Origin: Burkholderiales bacterium
Lineage (GTDB): Bacteria; Pseudomonadota; Gammaproteobacteria; Burkholderiales; Burkholderiaceae_C
Assembly (NCBI GenBank): GCA_947372465.1
Contig: CANBTT010000006.1
Location: 19,921-83,920, forward strand
Direction of reading: 5' to 3'
DNA: 64,000 nucleotides
The notes beneath the pieces were generated by a model, which saw only the letters and a program-made list of their open reading frames with translations, was not told the DNA's origin and made no database searches. Positions 19,319-29,221 of this stretch are shown here, one piece after another. Position 1 is the first letter of the stretch, and every line of letters begins with the position of its first letter. The position numbers were made by a program, and so were the translations under genes.

Positions 19319-20637
19319 ACAAGCACGACTCCACCTCAAGCGCCTACACCGAAGATCAAGGTGCTTCAAACTCGCTCAAAGATTCGTCGTCCGACAACGT
19401 TCATGCGTCCCCTCCCAACAAGAAGCCAAGTCCCCCTGATGGCCACGCCCATTCAGCAAACGCTGGTGCTGCCTTGCCTATGAGCCGTGTGAGCTTCAAA
19501 GCCAAGCTCTTCAAAGGCCTGACTTGGGCGTTTGGGCTTTGCAGTTTGATGGCCATGGTGCTGGGTTTTTATGTGTGGGAGAAGCTCTCGCATGTGCAAG
19601 AACTGCTCGCGCGGCAAAGTGCAGATGCCTCTCAAGTTTCTCTAGAGGCCAAAAGTTTGGCCAAAGAGTCGATGGATTCAAGCCGTGACACGGCGGCTAA
19701 ACTTGCACTGACGCAAAACAAGTTGAGTGAAGTGGTTTTGCAGCGAGCGCAAATGGATGCCTTGATGCAAAGTTTGAGTCGATCAAGAGACGAGAACTTG
19801 GTCGAAGACATCGACTCTTCGCTCAGACTTTCTCAGCAGCAGGCTTTGCTCACCGGCAGCTTGCAGCCTTTGCTGAGTGCCTTGAAAACCGCCGATGAAC
19901 GGCTTGCAAAGCTGTCTCAGCCTCGTTTGGCCTCGCTGCAGCGCGCCATTGCAAAGGACATGGACCGGGTCAAGAGTTTTTCAATGGCCGACACGCCCAA
20001 TTTGTTGATTCAATTCGATGAAATGATGCGATTGGTCGATGAGTTGCCGCTCACCAACGATGTTTTGCGGCCCAAGGACAAGGCGCTGGGGATCCATGGG
20101 AGCAGCAGTGCAAGGCAAGGCCATCCCTCTGCCTCAGCTCAGCATGACAGCGCAAACTTGCCCCCTCACACATCGCCCCCTTTGGTGAATGCCGTGAATG
20201 CCAAGGCTGAGCCTGAGTCTGAGTCTGAGTCTGAGTCGAAGGTGTCCTGGGCGCAAGGCATTGCACAAAGCTGGTGGCAAAAAGCCTTTGCTCTGGTGTG
20301 GCAAGAATTCAAAGGACTCATTCGTGTCAGTCAAATCGATCAACCGCAAGGGGTGTTGCTGAGTCCCGAGCAGTCGTTTTTTGTTCGAGAAAACTTAAAG
20401 TTGCGCCTTCTCAATGCGCGAATGGCCTTGCTCGCTAGACAGATGGAGACGGCCAAAGCGGACGCTGGCATCGTGCAAAGTGAAATCAATAAGTATTTCG
20501 ATGTGCATCAAAAAAACACGCTGGTGGCACTGAGTTTGTTGCAAAACATTCAGGTGAATTTAAAGCAATTGCAACTGCCCTCTCTCAACGAGAGTTTCGC
20601 AGCCATCGCGCAAGTCCAAGCTCAAGCGGGGCATTGA
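19315..20637 (+). CDS. HemX-like uroporphyrinogen-III C-methyltransferase-related membrane protein
   Basis: ATGA overlap with hemD; single TM near the N-terminus (FGLCSLMAMVLGFYVWEKL) and a coiled-coil body; hemDX-hemY context. Confidence 0.85.
   Translation: MNKHDSTSSAYTEDQGASNSLKDSSSDNVHASPPNKKPSPPDGHAHSANAGAALPMSRVSFKAKLFKGLTWAFGLCSLMAMVLGFYVWEKLSHVQELLARQSADASQVSLEAKSLAKESMDSSRDTAAKLALTQNKLSEVVLQRAQMDALMQSLSRSRDENLVEDIDSSLRLSQQQALLTGSLQPLLSALKTADERLAKLSQPRLASLQRAIAKDMDRVKSFSMADTPNLLIQFDEMMRLVDELPLTNDVLRPKDKALGIHGSSSARQGHPSASAQHDSANLPPHTSPPLVNAVNAKAEPESESESESKVSWAQGIAQSWWQKAFALVWQEFKGLIRVSQIDQPQGVLLSPEQSFFVRENLKLRLLNARMALLARQMETAKADAGIVQSEINKYFDVHQKNTLVALSLLQNIQVNLKQLQLPSLNESFAAIAQVQAQAGH
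20209..20238 (+). repeat. In-frame hexanucleotide microsatellite (GAGYCT x4 + GAGTCG)
   Basis: gagcct gagtct gagtct gagtct gagtcg encodes EPESESESES inside the hemX-like gene. Confidence 0.9.
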
Positions 20638-20638
20638 G

Positions 20639-21937
20639 ATGAGAGCGGCCCTTTGGTTTTTGTTCTTGTTTGCTGTGGCCGTGGCGCTCTCTTTGTTTTT
20701 GGGGGTGAATCAAAGCGTGGTGACGCTTTTTTGGCCGCCCTACCGAGTTGATCTCTCGCTCAATTTGGTCCTTCTTTTGTGGGCGCTCAGTTTTGCGGCG
20801 CTGTACATCACCCTAAGGGGGACGTCGATCTTGGTGGACTTGCCGCAAAAGGCACAAAGATGGCGATTGCTGCAAAGAGAGCGCGCGATTCATCAAGGCT
20901 TGGTGCTGGCCATGTTTCAACTCTCTTCGGGTCGATTTTTAAGGGCGCAAAAATCTGCGCTCAAGGCCTTGAATTTGTTGCAAGATTTGAACACGGGTCG
21001 CATGGAGCATGCGCTTGCGGCCAGTTACTTGGCGGAGCTCCAATGCATGCTGCATTTGATCCATGCAGAAGCGGCGCATTGTTTGCGCGATCAAGTCGGG
21101 CGGGACGCGCAATTCGAGCAAGCCCTCATCTTGTCTCGCTCTTTGCAACTGCTCTCTAGAGTCGAGCCGATGGAGACGAGTCAATTGCTGGCAACGCGTT
21201 GGCATTTGTCAGACAAAGACCCCAAGGCTGCGCTGTCGCGTTTGGCGCAATTGTCCGCCGGTGCAGCGAGAAGAACGGTTGCGTTGAGGCTCAGGTTGAA
21301 GGCGGCGAGATTGAGTGAACAAAATGACCTTGCCCTGGAGACCGCCAAGTTGTTGGCCAAGCACGGTGCTTTCAGCCCAAGCGTTGCCCAAAGTTTGTTG
21401 AAAAGTTTGATCGCCTCGTGTTTGAGCGAGGCCAAGGATGAGGCGCAGTTGATCAAGTTGTGGGCCCATTTGGAGCTCAAAGAGCGTCAAATTGAAGGCA
21501 TAGGCCTCTTGGCCGCTGAGCGTCTTCTTCAGTTGAAGGGATCTGTCACCCTGGCCAAAGAATGGCTCAGCAGCGACAGTGAGCGCTTGCTCAAAGAGCC
21601 GCAAAGTTTGCCTGCAGGCTTGCGTGTTCAATTGGCCTTGTTGCTTGAGCGAGTGATCAGTGACTTGGCGCCCAACGCCGATGATTTGACGCAACTCGAT
21701 CAAGCTGTGCGACTGCACCCTCAAGGGGTGGAGTTGCAGTACTTGTACGGACAAGTTTGCTTGCACCATGCGCTTTGGGGCAAGGCACAGCAGCTTTTGG
21801 AGTTGGCGGTCATCAAACACCCCTCGCATGAGCTCAAAAAGAGGGCTTGGATTGCCTTGGCAAGGCTCGCGGAGCAAAAGGGCGATCACCAAAAGGCCCT
21901 TGAACTTTGGCGCAAGGCGGCCCTTTTGACGCCCTGA
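20639..21937 (+). CDS. hemY: HemY-like heme biosynthesis protein (TPR)
   Basis: MRAALWFLFLFAVAVALSLFLGVNQSVVTLFWPPYRVDLSLNLVLLLWALSFAALY; C-terminal TPR ARLAEQKGDHQKALELWRKA; follows hemX. Confidence 0.9.
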   Translation: MRAALWFLFLFAVAVALSLFLGVNQSVVTLFWPPYRVDLSLNLVLLLWALSFAALYITLRGTSILVDLPQKAQRWRLLQRERAIHQGLVLAMFQLSSGRFLRAQKSALKALNLLQDLNTGRMEHALAASYLAELQCMLHLIHAEAAHCLRDQVGRDAQFEQALILSRSLQLLSRVEPMETSQLLATRWHLSDKDPKAALSRLAQLSAGAARRTVALRLRLKAARLSEQNDLALETAKLLAKHGAFSPSVAQSLLKSLIASCLSEAKDEAQLIKLWAHLELKERQIEGIGLLAAERLLQLKGSVTLAKEWLSSDSERLLKEPQSLPAGLRVQLALLLERVISDLAPNADDLTQLDQAVRLHPQGVELQYLYGQVCLHHALWGKAQQLLELAVIKHPSHELKKRAWIALARLAEQKGDHQKALELWRKAALLTP

Positions 21938-22253
21938 CGGCCGTTTGAGTTGCGCACCGGGTTTTGTGTTGAGACACAAAAGGATCCCATGAGATCCAGC
22001 CTAGCCCAGCCCAGCCCAGTCCAATCCAGCGCAATGACTGAGCAAGCTATGCATTCAGTTCTAGGCAGGCTCAAGCACTTCATGGTCCAAACACCTCAAC
22101 CCCAAGCTTGGCAATCACTTTGAACTTGACCAACAAACATCAAAGGGATGGCTTTGTTCATCGCTGTGCCTGAACCGTCCTTTGGATCGTTTCAGCGCTC
22201 AAGGGCATGGCAAGGGTGAGCGCTTTAAACTTTGTGCGCCCTCTGAGCGCTCC

Positions 22254-22296
22254 AAAAAAAGAAGCACCCCAAGCCTTTCGGCTGGGATGCTGCTTC
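22254..22296 (-). terminator. Rho-independent terminator of rne
   Basis: On the minus strand: GAAGCAGCATCCCAGCC-GAAA-GGCTTGGGGTGCTTC-TTTTTTT, a long stem with a GAAA tetraloop and U-tract. Confidence 0.85.
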
Positions 22297-22352
22297 TAGG
22301 GGTCCCTAGACCTTCAAATGCAATTGAAGGCCCAAGGTGTCATCAACGTGGC

Positions 22353-25262
22353 TTACTTGGAATCGTTGGCGAAGGGCAGATTCAACTGGCTCAGATTTTT
22401 CCGAGTCTCAACCAACACCAAAGGACCTTCGTCAAGCACCACTGCGGGCGGTCTGACTCTGGGCAAACGAACAGGCGCGGGTTCGTTGGCAATGCTTTGC
22501 TGAACCTGTGCCACTTTGCTCGCGTCTGATTGGACCCATTGCAAGTTGGAGGATTCGGTCAAGGCGGTCAAGGACGCAATGGGCAAGTCATAACCAGCAA
22601 TGCTTGGCATGGAGGCCTTGGGTGCTGGTGTGGAAGACGCTGCTTGAACAGGCGCTGGCTGGACAACAGGTGCAGCGGTGGGCGCATTGGACAAAGCAGC
22701 GGGGGCCAAAGCGAGGTGTTCATTCACATCAGCTGAAATTTTTGCGGCGCTTTGTGGCGCATCAAAATAAGAGCCTTGACGAATCTCAACGGGCCTGTCG
22801 CTGCCAGCATCTTGCGCTTGTGCACTCGACTCTTGACCTTGTCCAAGTCCTTGGTCGATGGGAGCAGCATCACTGTCTCTTGGCGCTCTTTCACGACGGT
22901 CTCGGCCGTAACGGTCACGTCCCCGTCTTTCTCTGTTCTCGCTCGGTGCATTGGACGATTGAACGCCTGCGTCGCTGTCCAAAGCATTGCGGTGATCGGG
23001 ATGTTGATCGTTTGCAAGGGCTGGACTGTTGTCGTTGGCGTTGAAGCTTGTCGCTTCATCTGCATTGGGTGCGCGATCAGGTCCTCTTCGGTTGCCCCTT
23101 TCCCGACGCGAGTCACCCCGCTCACTGCGTTCACGCCTGGGTGGACGTGCTTGATCGGACTCGCTGGCGCTGCGTTCTGCGTCCCCGTTGCTTTGCGTGT
23201 CGTTGCGCGTTTGAGCATCTTGGGCGCGCGCATCTGTGGCTCGCTCACCTTGAGCTGAGCGAGGAGCGCCTCTGGCATTGCGTGATCTGTTGCCACGTGG
23301 CTCTTGGTTGCCTGTGGCAGCGTCTGCTTGTTGATCCGTGGCGCCATCTGCTTTGGGCGCTCTTTCTGCTCGATCACCTCGATCGCCGCGCTCAGCTCTA
23401 TCTGGGCGGTCTGAGCGGTCGTTTCTTCGCCCGCCACGTCGAGAGTCTCTTGGGTTTCTTGACTCCCTTGGATCGCGCTTGTCCTCTTTTTTGCTTCCAT
23501 TGGATGGGGCAGAGGCGGGTGTCTCTTTAGAGGCGTCAGAACTTGTGAACAAGGATTTGACCCAGCCAAAGAAACCACCAGAGGCTTTCGCTTGAGCGGG
23601 CTTGGGCGGCGTTTTGGCAACAGGCGCTGGTGTAGGCTTGGCTTCGTGTTGCGGAGCGGGGGCGTCTGGAAGGACGCCCTTGATCACAGGCGTTTGGCGG
23701 TTGGTGGGCTCTTGTGAGCGGCGCGTAACAGCCGTCACGTCCTCCACCTCATCGACCATTTTGTAGCTCGCCTCCATGTTGTCCAAGCGAGGATCGTCGT
23801 GCTTGAGTCGATCGAGTTTGTAGTTCGGGGTCTCTAGCGCTTTATTGGGCACGAGCAAGACGCTGATGCGTTGCTTGAGTTCAATTTTGGCGATTTCAGT
23901 GCGTTTTTCATTCAACAAGAAGGAGGCCACTTCAACGGGCACCTGTGCATGAACGGCTGCCGTGTTGTCCTTCATGGACTCTTCTTGAATGATCCTAAGG
24001 ATCTGCAAGGCCGAACTCTCTGTGTCTCTGACGTGTCCAGAGCCGCCACAGCGGGGACATGGAATCGAGGCGCCTTCAGACAATGCAGGGCGCAGACGCT
24101 GACGGCTCATCTCCATCAGTCCAAATTTACTGATCGTTCCAAATTGCACGCGTGCACGGTCTTGCCTGAGCGAGTCGCGCAGACGGTTCTCAACCTCGCG
24201 GCGGTTCCTGGATTCCTCCATGTCAATGAAGTCGATCACGATCAGGCCACCCAAGTCGCGCAGTCGCATTTGACGGGCCACCTCTTCAGCGGCCTCTAAG
24301 TTGGTGCGCGTGGCGGTCTCTTCAATGTCCCCGCCTCGAATGGCTCTTGCTGAGTTCACGTCCACCGAGACCAAGGCTTCGGTGTGGTCAATCACAATCG
24401 CGCCACCACTGGGCAGCGTCACTGTTCTTGCATAGGCCGATTCAATTTGATGCTCAATTTGAAAGCGACTGAATAGGGGGGCGTCGTCTCTGTAACGTTT
24501 GACCCGCGCTGCGTGCTCGGGCATCACGTGAGACATGAATTGGTGCGCTTGATCAAAGATGTCATCTGTATCGATCAAGATGTCGCCAATGTCACTGTTG
24601 AAGTAGTCGCGAATCGCGCGAATGACCAAACTGGACTCTTGGTAGATCAAAAAGGCGCTTTTGCCACCTTTGGATGCGCCATCAATGGCCGACCAAAGTT
24701 TGAGCAAATAATTCAAATCCCACTGCAGCTCAGGCGCAGCGCGCCCAATGCCCGCTGTTCTGGCAATGATGGACATGCCGTTGGGGTATTCCAATTGATC
24801 CATCGCCTCTTTTAGTTCAGCGCGGTCGTCGCCCTCAATGCGTCGGCTTACACCGCCGCCTCTTGGGTTGTTAGGCATCAAAACAACATATCGGCCAGCC
24901 AAGGAGATGAAGGTGGTGAGCGCAGCCCCTTTGTTGCCACGCTCCTCTTTCTCAACTTGGATCAAAAGCTCTTGGCCTTCACGGATCACATCCTGGATGC
25001 GAGCTTGGCTTGGAGAAATGTTGGCGCTGAAAAATTGTTTTGAAATCTCTTTGAAGGGCAAAAAGCCGTGGCGCTCTTCACCGTAGTCGACAAAGCAGGC
25101 CTCCAAAGAAGGCTCAACGCGGGTCACCACCGCTTTGTAGATGTTGCCCTTGCGCTGCTCGCGCCCTTCAATTTCAATTTCATAGTCAAGTAATTTTTGA
25201 CCATCTACGATCGCTAAGCGTCTTTCTTCGGCTTGCGTTGCATTGATAAGCATCCGTTTCAT
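22353..25262 (-). CDS. rne: Ribonuclease E/G family (RNase E)
   Basis: MKRMLINATQAEERRLAIVDGQKLLDYEIEIEGREQRKGNIYKAVVTRVEPSLEACFVDYGEERHGFLPF; Zn-link CPRCGGSGHVRD; Arg-rich disordered C-terminus. Confidence 0.97.
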   Translation of the reverse strand: MKRMLINATQAEERRLAIVDGQKLLDYEIEIEGREQRKGNIYKAVVTRVEPSLEACFVDYGEERHGFLPFKEISKQFFSANISPSQARIQDVIREGQELLIQVEKEERGNKGAALTTFISLAGRYVVLMPNNPRGGGVSRRIEGDDRAELKEAMDQLEYPNGMSIIARTAGIGRAAPELQWDLNYLLKLWSAIDGASKGGKSAFLIYQESSLVIRAIRDYFNSDIGDILIDTDDIFDQAHQFMSHVMPEHAARVKRYRDDAPLFSRFQIEHQIESAYARTVTLPSGGAIVIDHTEALVSVDVNSARAIRGGDIEETATRTNLEAAEEVARQMRLRDLGGLIVIDFIDMEESRNRREVENRLRDSLRQDRARVQFGTISKFGLMEMSRQRLRPALSEGASIPCPRCGGSGHVRDTESSALQILRIIQEESMKDNTAAVHAQVPVEVASFLLNEKRTEIAKIELKQRISVLLVPNKALETPNYKLDRLKHDDPRLDNMEASYKMVDEVEDVTAVTRRSQEPTNRQTPVIKGVLPDAPAPQHEAKPTPAPVAKTPPKPAQAKASGGFFGWVKSLFTSSDASKETPASAPSNGSKKEDKRDPRESRNPRDSRRGGRRNDRSDRPDRAERGDRGDRAERAPKADGATDQQADAATGNQEPRGNRSRNARGAPRSAQGERATDARAQDAQTRNDTQSNGDAERSASESDQARPPRRERSERGDSRRERGNRRGPDRAPNADEATSFNANDNSPALANDQHPDHRNALDSDAGVQSSNAPSENRERRGRDRYGRDRRERAPRDSDAAPIDQGLGQGQESSAQAQDAGSDRPVEIRQGSYFDAPQSAAKISADVNEHLALAPAALSNAPTAAPVVQPAPVQAASSTPAPKASMPSIAGYDLPIASLTALTESSNLQWVQSDASKVAQVQQSIANEPAPVRLPRVRPPAVVLDEGPLVLVETRKNLSQLNLPFANDSK

Positions 25263-25831
25263 TGATGCGTTCCTTTTCTTGTATAACTAAACATCACAGG
25301 CCCATGACGGACCAACGATGCCTGAAACGACGCCAAGAACGAAAGGAATTGCCGCTAAAATTCGCCGCTGGAGAAACCGTTTTAAGGTCGCTGGCGAAAG
25401 CTGGGCACGAGGATAGGAGCGAGTCGCAAGGGAGTGGGCAACGCTTTTGTAAAGCGGGCCATCCGAGTGTGCAAAGACAAAGGGGTGTTGCGTGCGAACC
25501 CAAGCACTGTTGTGGGGAAAAACCCAAACAGGAGGAGGGGCAACAAGAAAAACACCATCAGCATCTTAAATTTCTTCTCTCGCTATGATCCGTTTGACTT
25601 GGGGTTTTGGGAGATCCAAGATCAACAAAACTCCCCAAGTCAAACTTTGTATATTCCGTATCAAAGTTCAATGGACGTCGGCTCAACCGATGGGGGGCGC
25701 ACCCCTCACACTTCATAGGAGGTGAGTCTGTGTCGCGGGGCCTGTCGGGGCATCGACCGCCAGCTTGGGGTATTTACGTGATCTAATTGACCAAATGACA
25801 AAACAAATCAAGTACTTGGAATCCAACGCTG

Positions 25832-26857
25832 GTGAATAACATTATACGACCCTTGAGGCCTGAGAGTCCAGTTCAGGCCAAACAAATCGAAGTGGATGAC
25901 GAGTCCACCGGCCAAAGGCTGGATAATTTTTTAATGCGCCACCTCAAAGGTGTGCCAAAAACACACATTTATCGCATTATTCGCTCGGGCGAGGTGCGCG
26001 TGAACAAGGGCCGCGCTTCGGCCGATAGCCGGGTCAAGGGGGGCGATCTCGTCAGGATTCCCCCTTTGAGGACCTCTGAGCAAGCGCAACTCAAGGAGGA
26101 ACTTGCCTGTGCTGGGGGCATTCCAGCTCGGGAATTCCCCGTTTTGATGGAAGATGAGCACTTGATGGCCATCGACAAGCCCGCCGGAGTGGCCGTGCAC
26201 GGGGGCAGTGGCGTGAGTTTTGGCGTGATTGAGCAACTGAGACAAGCCAGACCTTTGCTCAAATCCTTGGAGTTGGTCCACCGAATTGATCGTGAAACCT
26301 CGGGCATTTTGTTGGTGGCCAAGAAAAGAAGTGCTTTAAAGCACTTGCAAGACCAGTTCAGAGAGCGCGAGACGGGAAAGACTTATTTGACCATGGTTCA
26401 AGGCCAATGGCCCTCCAACCGCAAAGTCATTGACCTGCCGCTCAAGCGCTACTTGCTCAGCAACGGCACCCAAGAGGGCGAGCGACGTGTGCGGGTGGCG
26501 CAAAAAGACGACCCTTCTGGTTTGAGGGCCATCACTCTCGTGAAGGTGGCCCGCTTGGTGGGGGGCTACTCTTTGTTGGAGGTCACCATCAAGACGGGCA
26601 GAACCCATCAAATTCGTGTTCATTTGGCCAGCTTGGGTTACCCCATTCTTGGGGATGAGAAATACGGCGACTACGACCAAAACAAAGCCTTGCAAAAACT
26701 CGGTCTCAAGCGCATGTTCTTGCACGCGTGGCAGTTGAAGTTTTTTCACCCCAACATCGCTAAGCCCGTGACGCTTGAATGCCCCTTGCCCCAAGAGTTG
26801 CAAGACTTCATTGGCAGGCAGCAAGGCTTGGGGGCGGCGGGCGAAGGTCCGCAATAA
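25832..26857 (+). CDS. rluC: RluA-family 23S rRNA pseudouridine synthase (RluC-like)
   Basis: S4 domain plus ELVHRIDRETSGILLVAKKRSALKHLQDQF; TGRTHQIRVHLASLGYPILGDEKYGD; GTG start. Confidence 0.93.
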   Translation: MNNIIRPLRPESPVQAKQIEVDDESTGQRLDNFLMRHLKGVPKTHIYRIIRSGEVRVNKGRASADSRVKGGDLVRIPPLRTSEQAQLKEELACAGGIPAREFPVLMEDEHLMAIDKPAGVAVHGGSGVSFGVIEQLRQARPLLKSLELVHRIDRETSGILLVAKKRSALKHLQDQFRERETGKTYLTMVQGQWPSNRKVIDLPLKRYLLSNGTQEGERRVRVAQKDDPSGLRAITLVKVARLVGGYSLLEVTIKTGRTHQIRVHLASLGYPILGDEKYGDYDQNKALQKLGLKRMFLHAWQLKFFHPNIAKPVTLECPLPQELQDFIGRQQGLGAAGEGPQ

Positions 26858-26876
26858 ACATTTTGTTTGAATTGAT

Positions 26877-27548
26877 ATGTCCTTCAACGCTAAAAGACCC
26901 TTTGATTTGATTGCCTTTGATTGGGATGGGACGCTCTTTGATTCAACGCAGTTGATCACGCGTTGCATTCAAGCCGCGGTGGAGGATGTGGGCGGGCAAA
27001 GGCCCCAAGCAGCGCGCGCCTCTTATGTCATTGGCATGCCATTGATGGCCGCTTTGGCCCATGCCGCACCCGATGTGCCCGAGCACTTGTACCCGCAATT
27101 GGGAGAGCGTTACAGGTTTCATTACAAAAAAAATGAACACGAATTGGCACTTTTCCCTGGCGTTGTCGAGCTGCTTGAGTGGCTCAAGACGCAGCACTAC
27201 TGGGTCACCATTGCGACCGGTAAAAGCCGCGCTGGCTTGAACGCTGCTTTGCATTTTGATGCTTTAAAGGGCTTGATTGATGACTCCAGGACGGCCGACG
27301 AGACGGCTGGCAAGCCAGACCCTTTGATGCTTCATGAGTTGATGTCCATGTACGGCGTGGCCCCTTCAAGGACCCTCATGGTGGGTGACACGTCGCATGA
27401 TTTGGAAATGGCCAAACGCGCTGGCTGTCCTAGTGCCGCTGTGACTTACGGTGCGCATGAGGACCATGAACTTAAAAAGTACCAGCCCTTGGTGTTTGCC
27501 AACAGTGTGAACGATTTATGGGATTGGTTCAAATCCTTGCACGCTTGA
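26877..27548 (+). CDS. HAD-IA family hydrolase (phosphoglycolate phosphatase-like)
   Basis: FDLIAFDWDGTLFDST, VTIATGKSRAGL, TLMVGDTSHDLEMAKRAGCPSAAVTYG. Confidence 0.92.
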   Translation: MSFNAKRPFDLIAFDWDGTLFDSTQLITRCIQAAVEDVGGQRPQAARASYVIGMPLMAALAHAAPDVPEHLYPQLGERYRFHYKKNEHELALFPGVVELLEWLKTQHYWVTIATGKSRAGLNAALHFDALKGLIDDSRTADETAGKPDPLMLHELMSMYGVAPSRTLMVGDTSHDLEMAKRAGCPSAAVTYGAHEDHELKKYQPLVFANSVNDLWDWFKSLHA

Positions 27549-27616
27549 CAAGTCGGGTTTTGGCGATAAGTGCATGGGGCTTGGAACAATGGCTTGCGGT
27601 TTTTGGAGGTCAAATC

Positions 27617-27997
27617 ATGCATGAGCCCACTCAATACTATTTGTGTCCCTCAACAGCGCTTGAAGATGGCGCTGAAGGGGTGGTGTTTGATGTCATTTAC
27701 GGCGGTCAAACTTGTCGTGCCTTTGCCGTTCGTTATGAGGGGCAAGTCCAGGCCTATTTGAACCGCTGTGCCCATGTGGCCATGGAGATGGATTACCGCG
27801 AGGGGCACTTTTTTGACCAGACCAAGAGGTGGCTCATCTGTGCAACGCATGGCGCTTTGTACGCGCCTCAAACAGGACAGTGCATGGGCGGGCCTTGCAA
27901 GGCGGGTTTGATCAAAATTGATGTTTTTGAGAAAGAGGGAAGTGTTCATTGGTTAAGTGCGTACAATCTGATCAAGAAAGAGAATATTTTTGACTGA
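27617..27997 (+). CDS. Rieske [2Fe-2S] domain protein
   Basis: YLNRCAHVAMEMDYREGHFFDQTKRWLICATHGALYAPQTGQCMGGPCKA (CxH...CxxH). Confidence 0.93.
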   Translation: MHEPTQYYLCPSTALEDGAEGVVFDVIYGGQTCRAFAVRYEGQVQAYLNRCAHVAMEMDYREGHFFDQTKRWLICATHGALYAPQTGQCMGGPCKAGLIKIDVFEKEGSVHWLSAYNLIKKENIFD

Positions 27998-28058
27998 GTT
28001 GGCCCCAAGGGCCAAAAGAGGAAACTATTCTTTGTATGTTTTCGTTTGACTGCACGCC

Positions 28059-29147
28059 ATGAACTCTTCACACAATTCACCTCCTCCGAACGCCACCAGT
28101 GAGCAAGAAACTGCCAAAACGCCTGCTCCAGAGGACGTTCATGCCAGTTCAGGTGCGTTTGAGCATCCCGGGCCCGCTGCAAGTCATCAAGACAATGCGA
28201 GCGACTCAACCACAAGCAGTGCCAGCACTTGGGAGCGCCAAACTTTGGAGCAGCTCGCTTTTGCAAGTCTTGAGGAGCAAAAAAAGCAAAGATGGTGGCG
28301 CAATTTCTTTCGCTTTGTTTGGTTAGGGGTCGCCTTGACGTTCATGACCTTGAGTGTTTACAAGGGCGGCGTGTCCAGCAGCAACAGCCAGCCCCACACG
28401 GCAGTGGTTGAGATCAAGGGCGAGATTGCGGCAGACAGTGACGCCAGTGCGGACACTGTGGTGAGCGCCTTAAAGGAAGCCTTCGAAGAAGAAAGTGCTG
28501 TGGCTGTGGTGTTGTTGATCAATTCTCCTGGGGGCAGTCCCGTGCAAGCGGGCATGATCAATGACGAGGTGAAGCGACTCAAGGGACTTCATAAAAAGCC
28601 CGTTTACGCCGTGGTGGAAGAGATGAGTGCTTCTGCGGCTTACTACATTGCGGTGTCTGCGGATGAAATTTATGTGGACAAAGCAAGCATTGTTGGCAGC
28701 ATTGGCGTGCTGATGGATGGCTTTGGGTTCACAGGCTTGATGGACAAGTTGGGCATTGAGAGAAGGCTTTTGACGGCAGGCGAGAACAAAGGCTTCATGG
28801 ACCCCTTTAGTGCGCAATCGAAGACGCAAAAGGCCTATGCTTTGAGCATGCTCGAACGCATTCATCAGCAGTTCATCAAGGTCGTTCGCGAAGGTCGAGG
28901 CGAGCGCCTCAAAGAGACCCCTGAGACATTCACGGGCCTCTTTTGGACCGGTGAGGAAGCGGTTGAGATGGGCTTGGCTGATTACTTGGGCAATTTGGAC
29001 TACGTGGCCAGAGAAGTGACCAAGGCCGAGACGATCATCGATTACACGAAGAAAGACAGTGTGGCCGAAAGATTGGCCAAGCGCTTTGGTGCAGCGCTGG
29101 GCGAGGGGGCGTTCAAAGCCCTTTACAGGCCAGCTGTTTTGCGCTGA
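28059..29147 (+). CDS. sppA: S49 family peptidase (SppA-like signal peptide peptidase)
   Basis: VVEIKGEIAADSDASADTVVSALKEAFEEESAVAVVLLINSPGGSPVQAGMINDEVKRLK...VVEEMSASAAYYIAVSADEIYVDKASIVGSIGVLMDGFGF. Confidence 0.95.
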   Translation: MNSSHNSPPPNATSEQETAKTPAPEDVHASSGAFEHPGPAASHQDNASDSTTSSASTWERQTLEQLAFASLEEQKKQRWWRNFFRFVWLGVALTFMTLSVYKGGVSSSNSQPHTAVVEIKGEIAADSDASADTVVSALKEAFEEESAVAVVLLINSPGGSPVQAGMINDEVKRLKGLHKKPVYAVVEEMSASAAYYIAVSADEIYVDKASIVGSIGVLMDGFGFTGLMDKLGIERRLLTAGENKGFMDPFSAQSKTQKAYALSMLERIHQQFIKVVREGRGERLKETPETFTGLFWTGEEAVEMGLADYLGNLDYVAREVTKAETIIDYTKKDSVAERLAKRFGAALGEGAFKALYRPAVLR

Positions 29148-29221
29148 ACATTGCACAGCCTGGGGCTAAAGGCGCTTTGCTGATCGACCCTCCCTCTGAG
29201 CTCAAGGCCTCGATGAGGCGT

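Noticed and set aside
22724-23620. 298-aa minus-strand ORF inside rne
   Set aside because: Alternate frame of the repetitive Arg-rich RNase E C-terminus; low-complexity composition explains the long open frame.
25262-25588. 108-aa plus-strand ORF in the rne/rluC gap
   Set aside because: Low-complexity basic translation with no motif; more likely UTR sequence.
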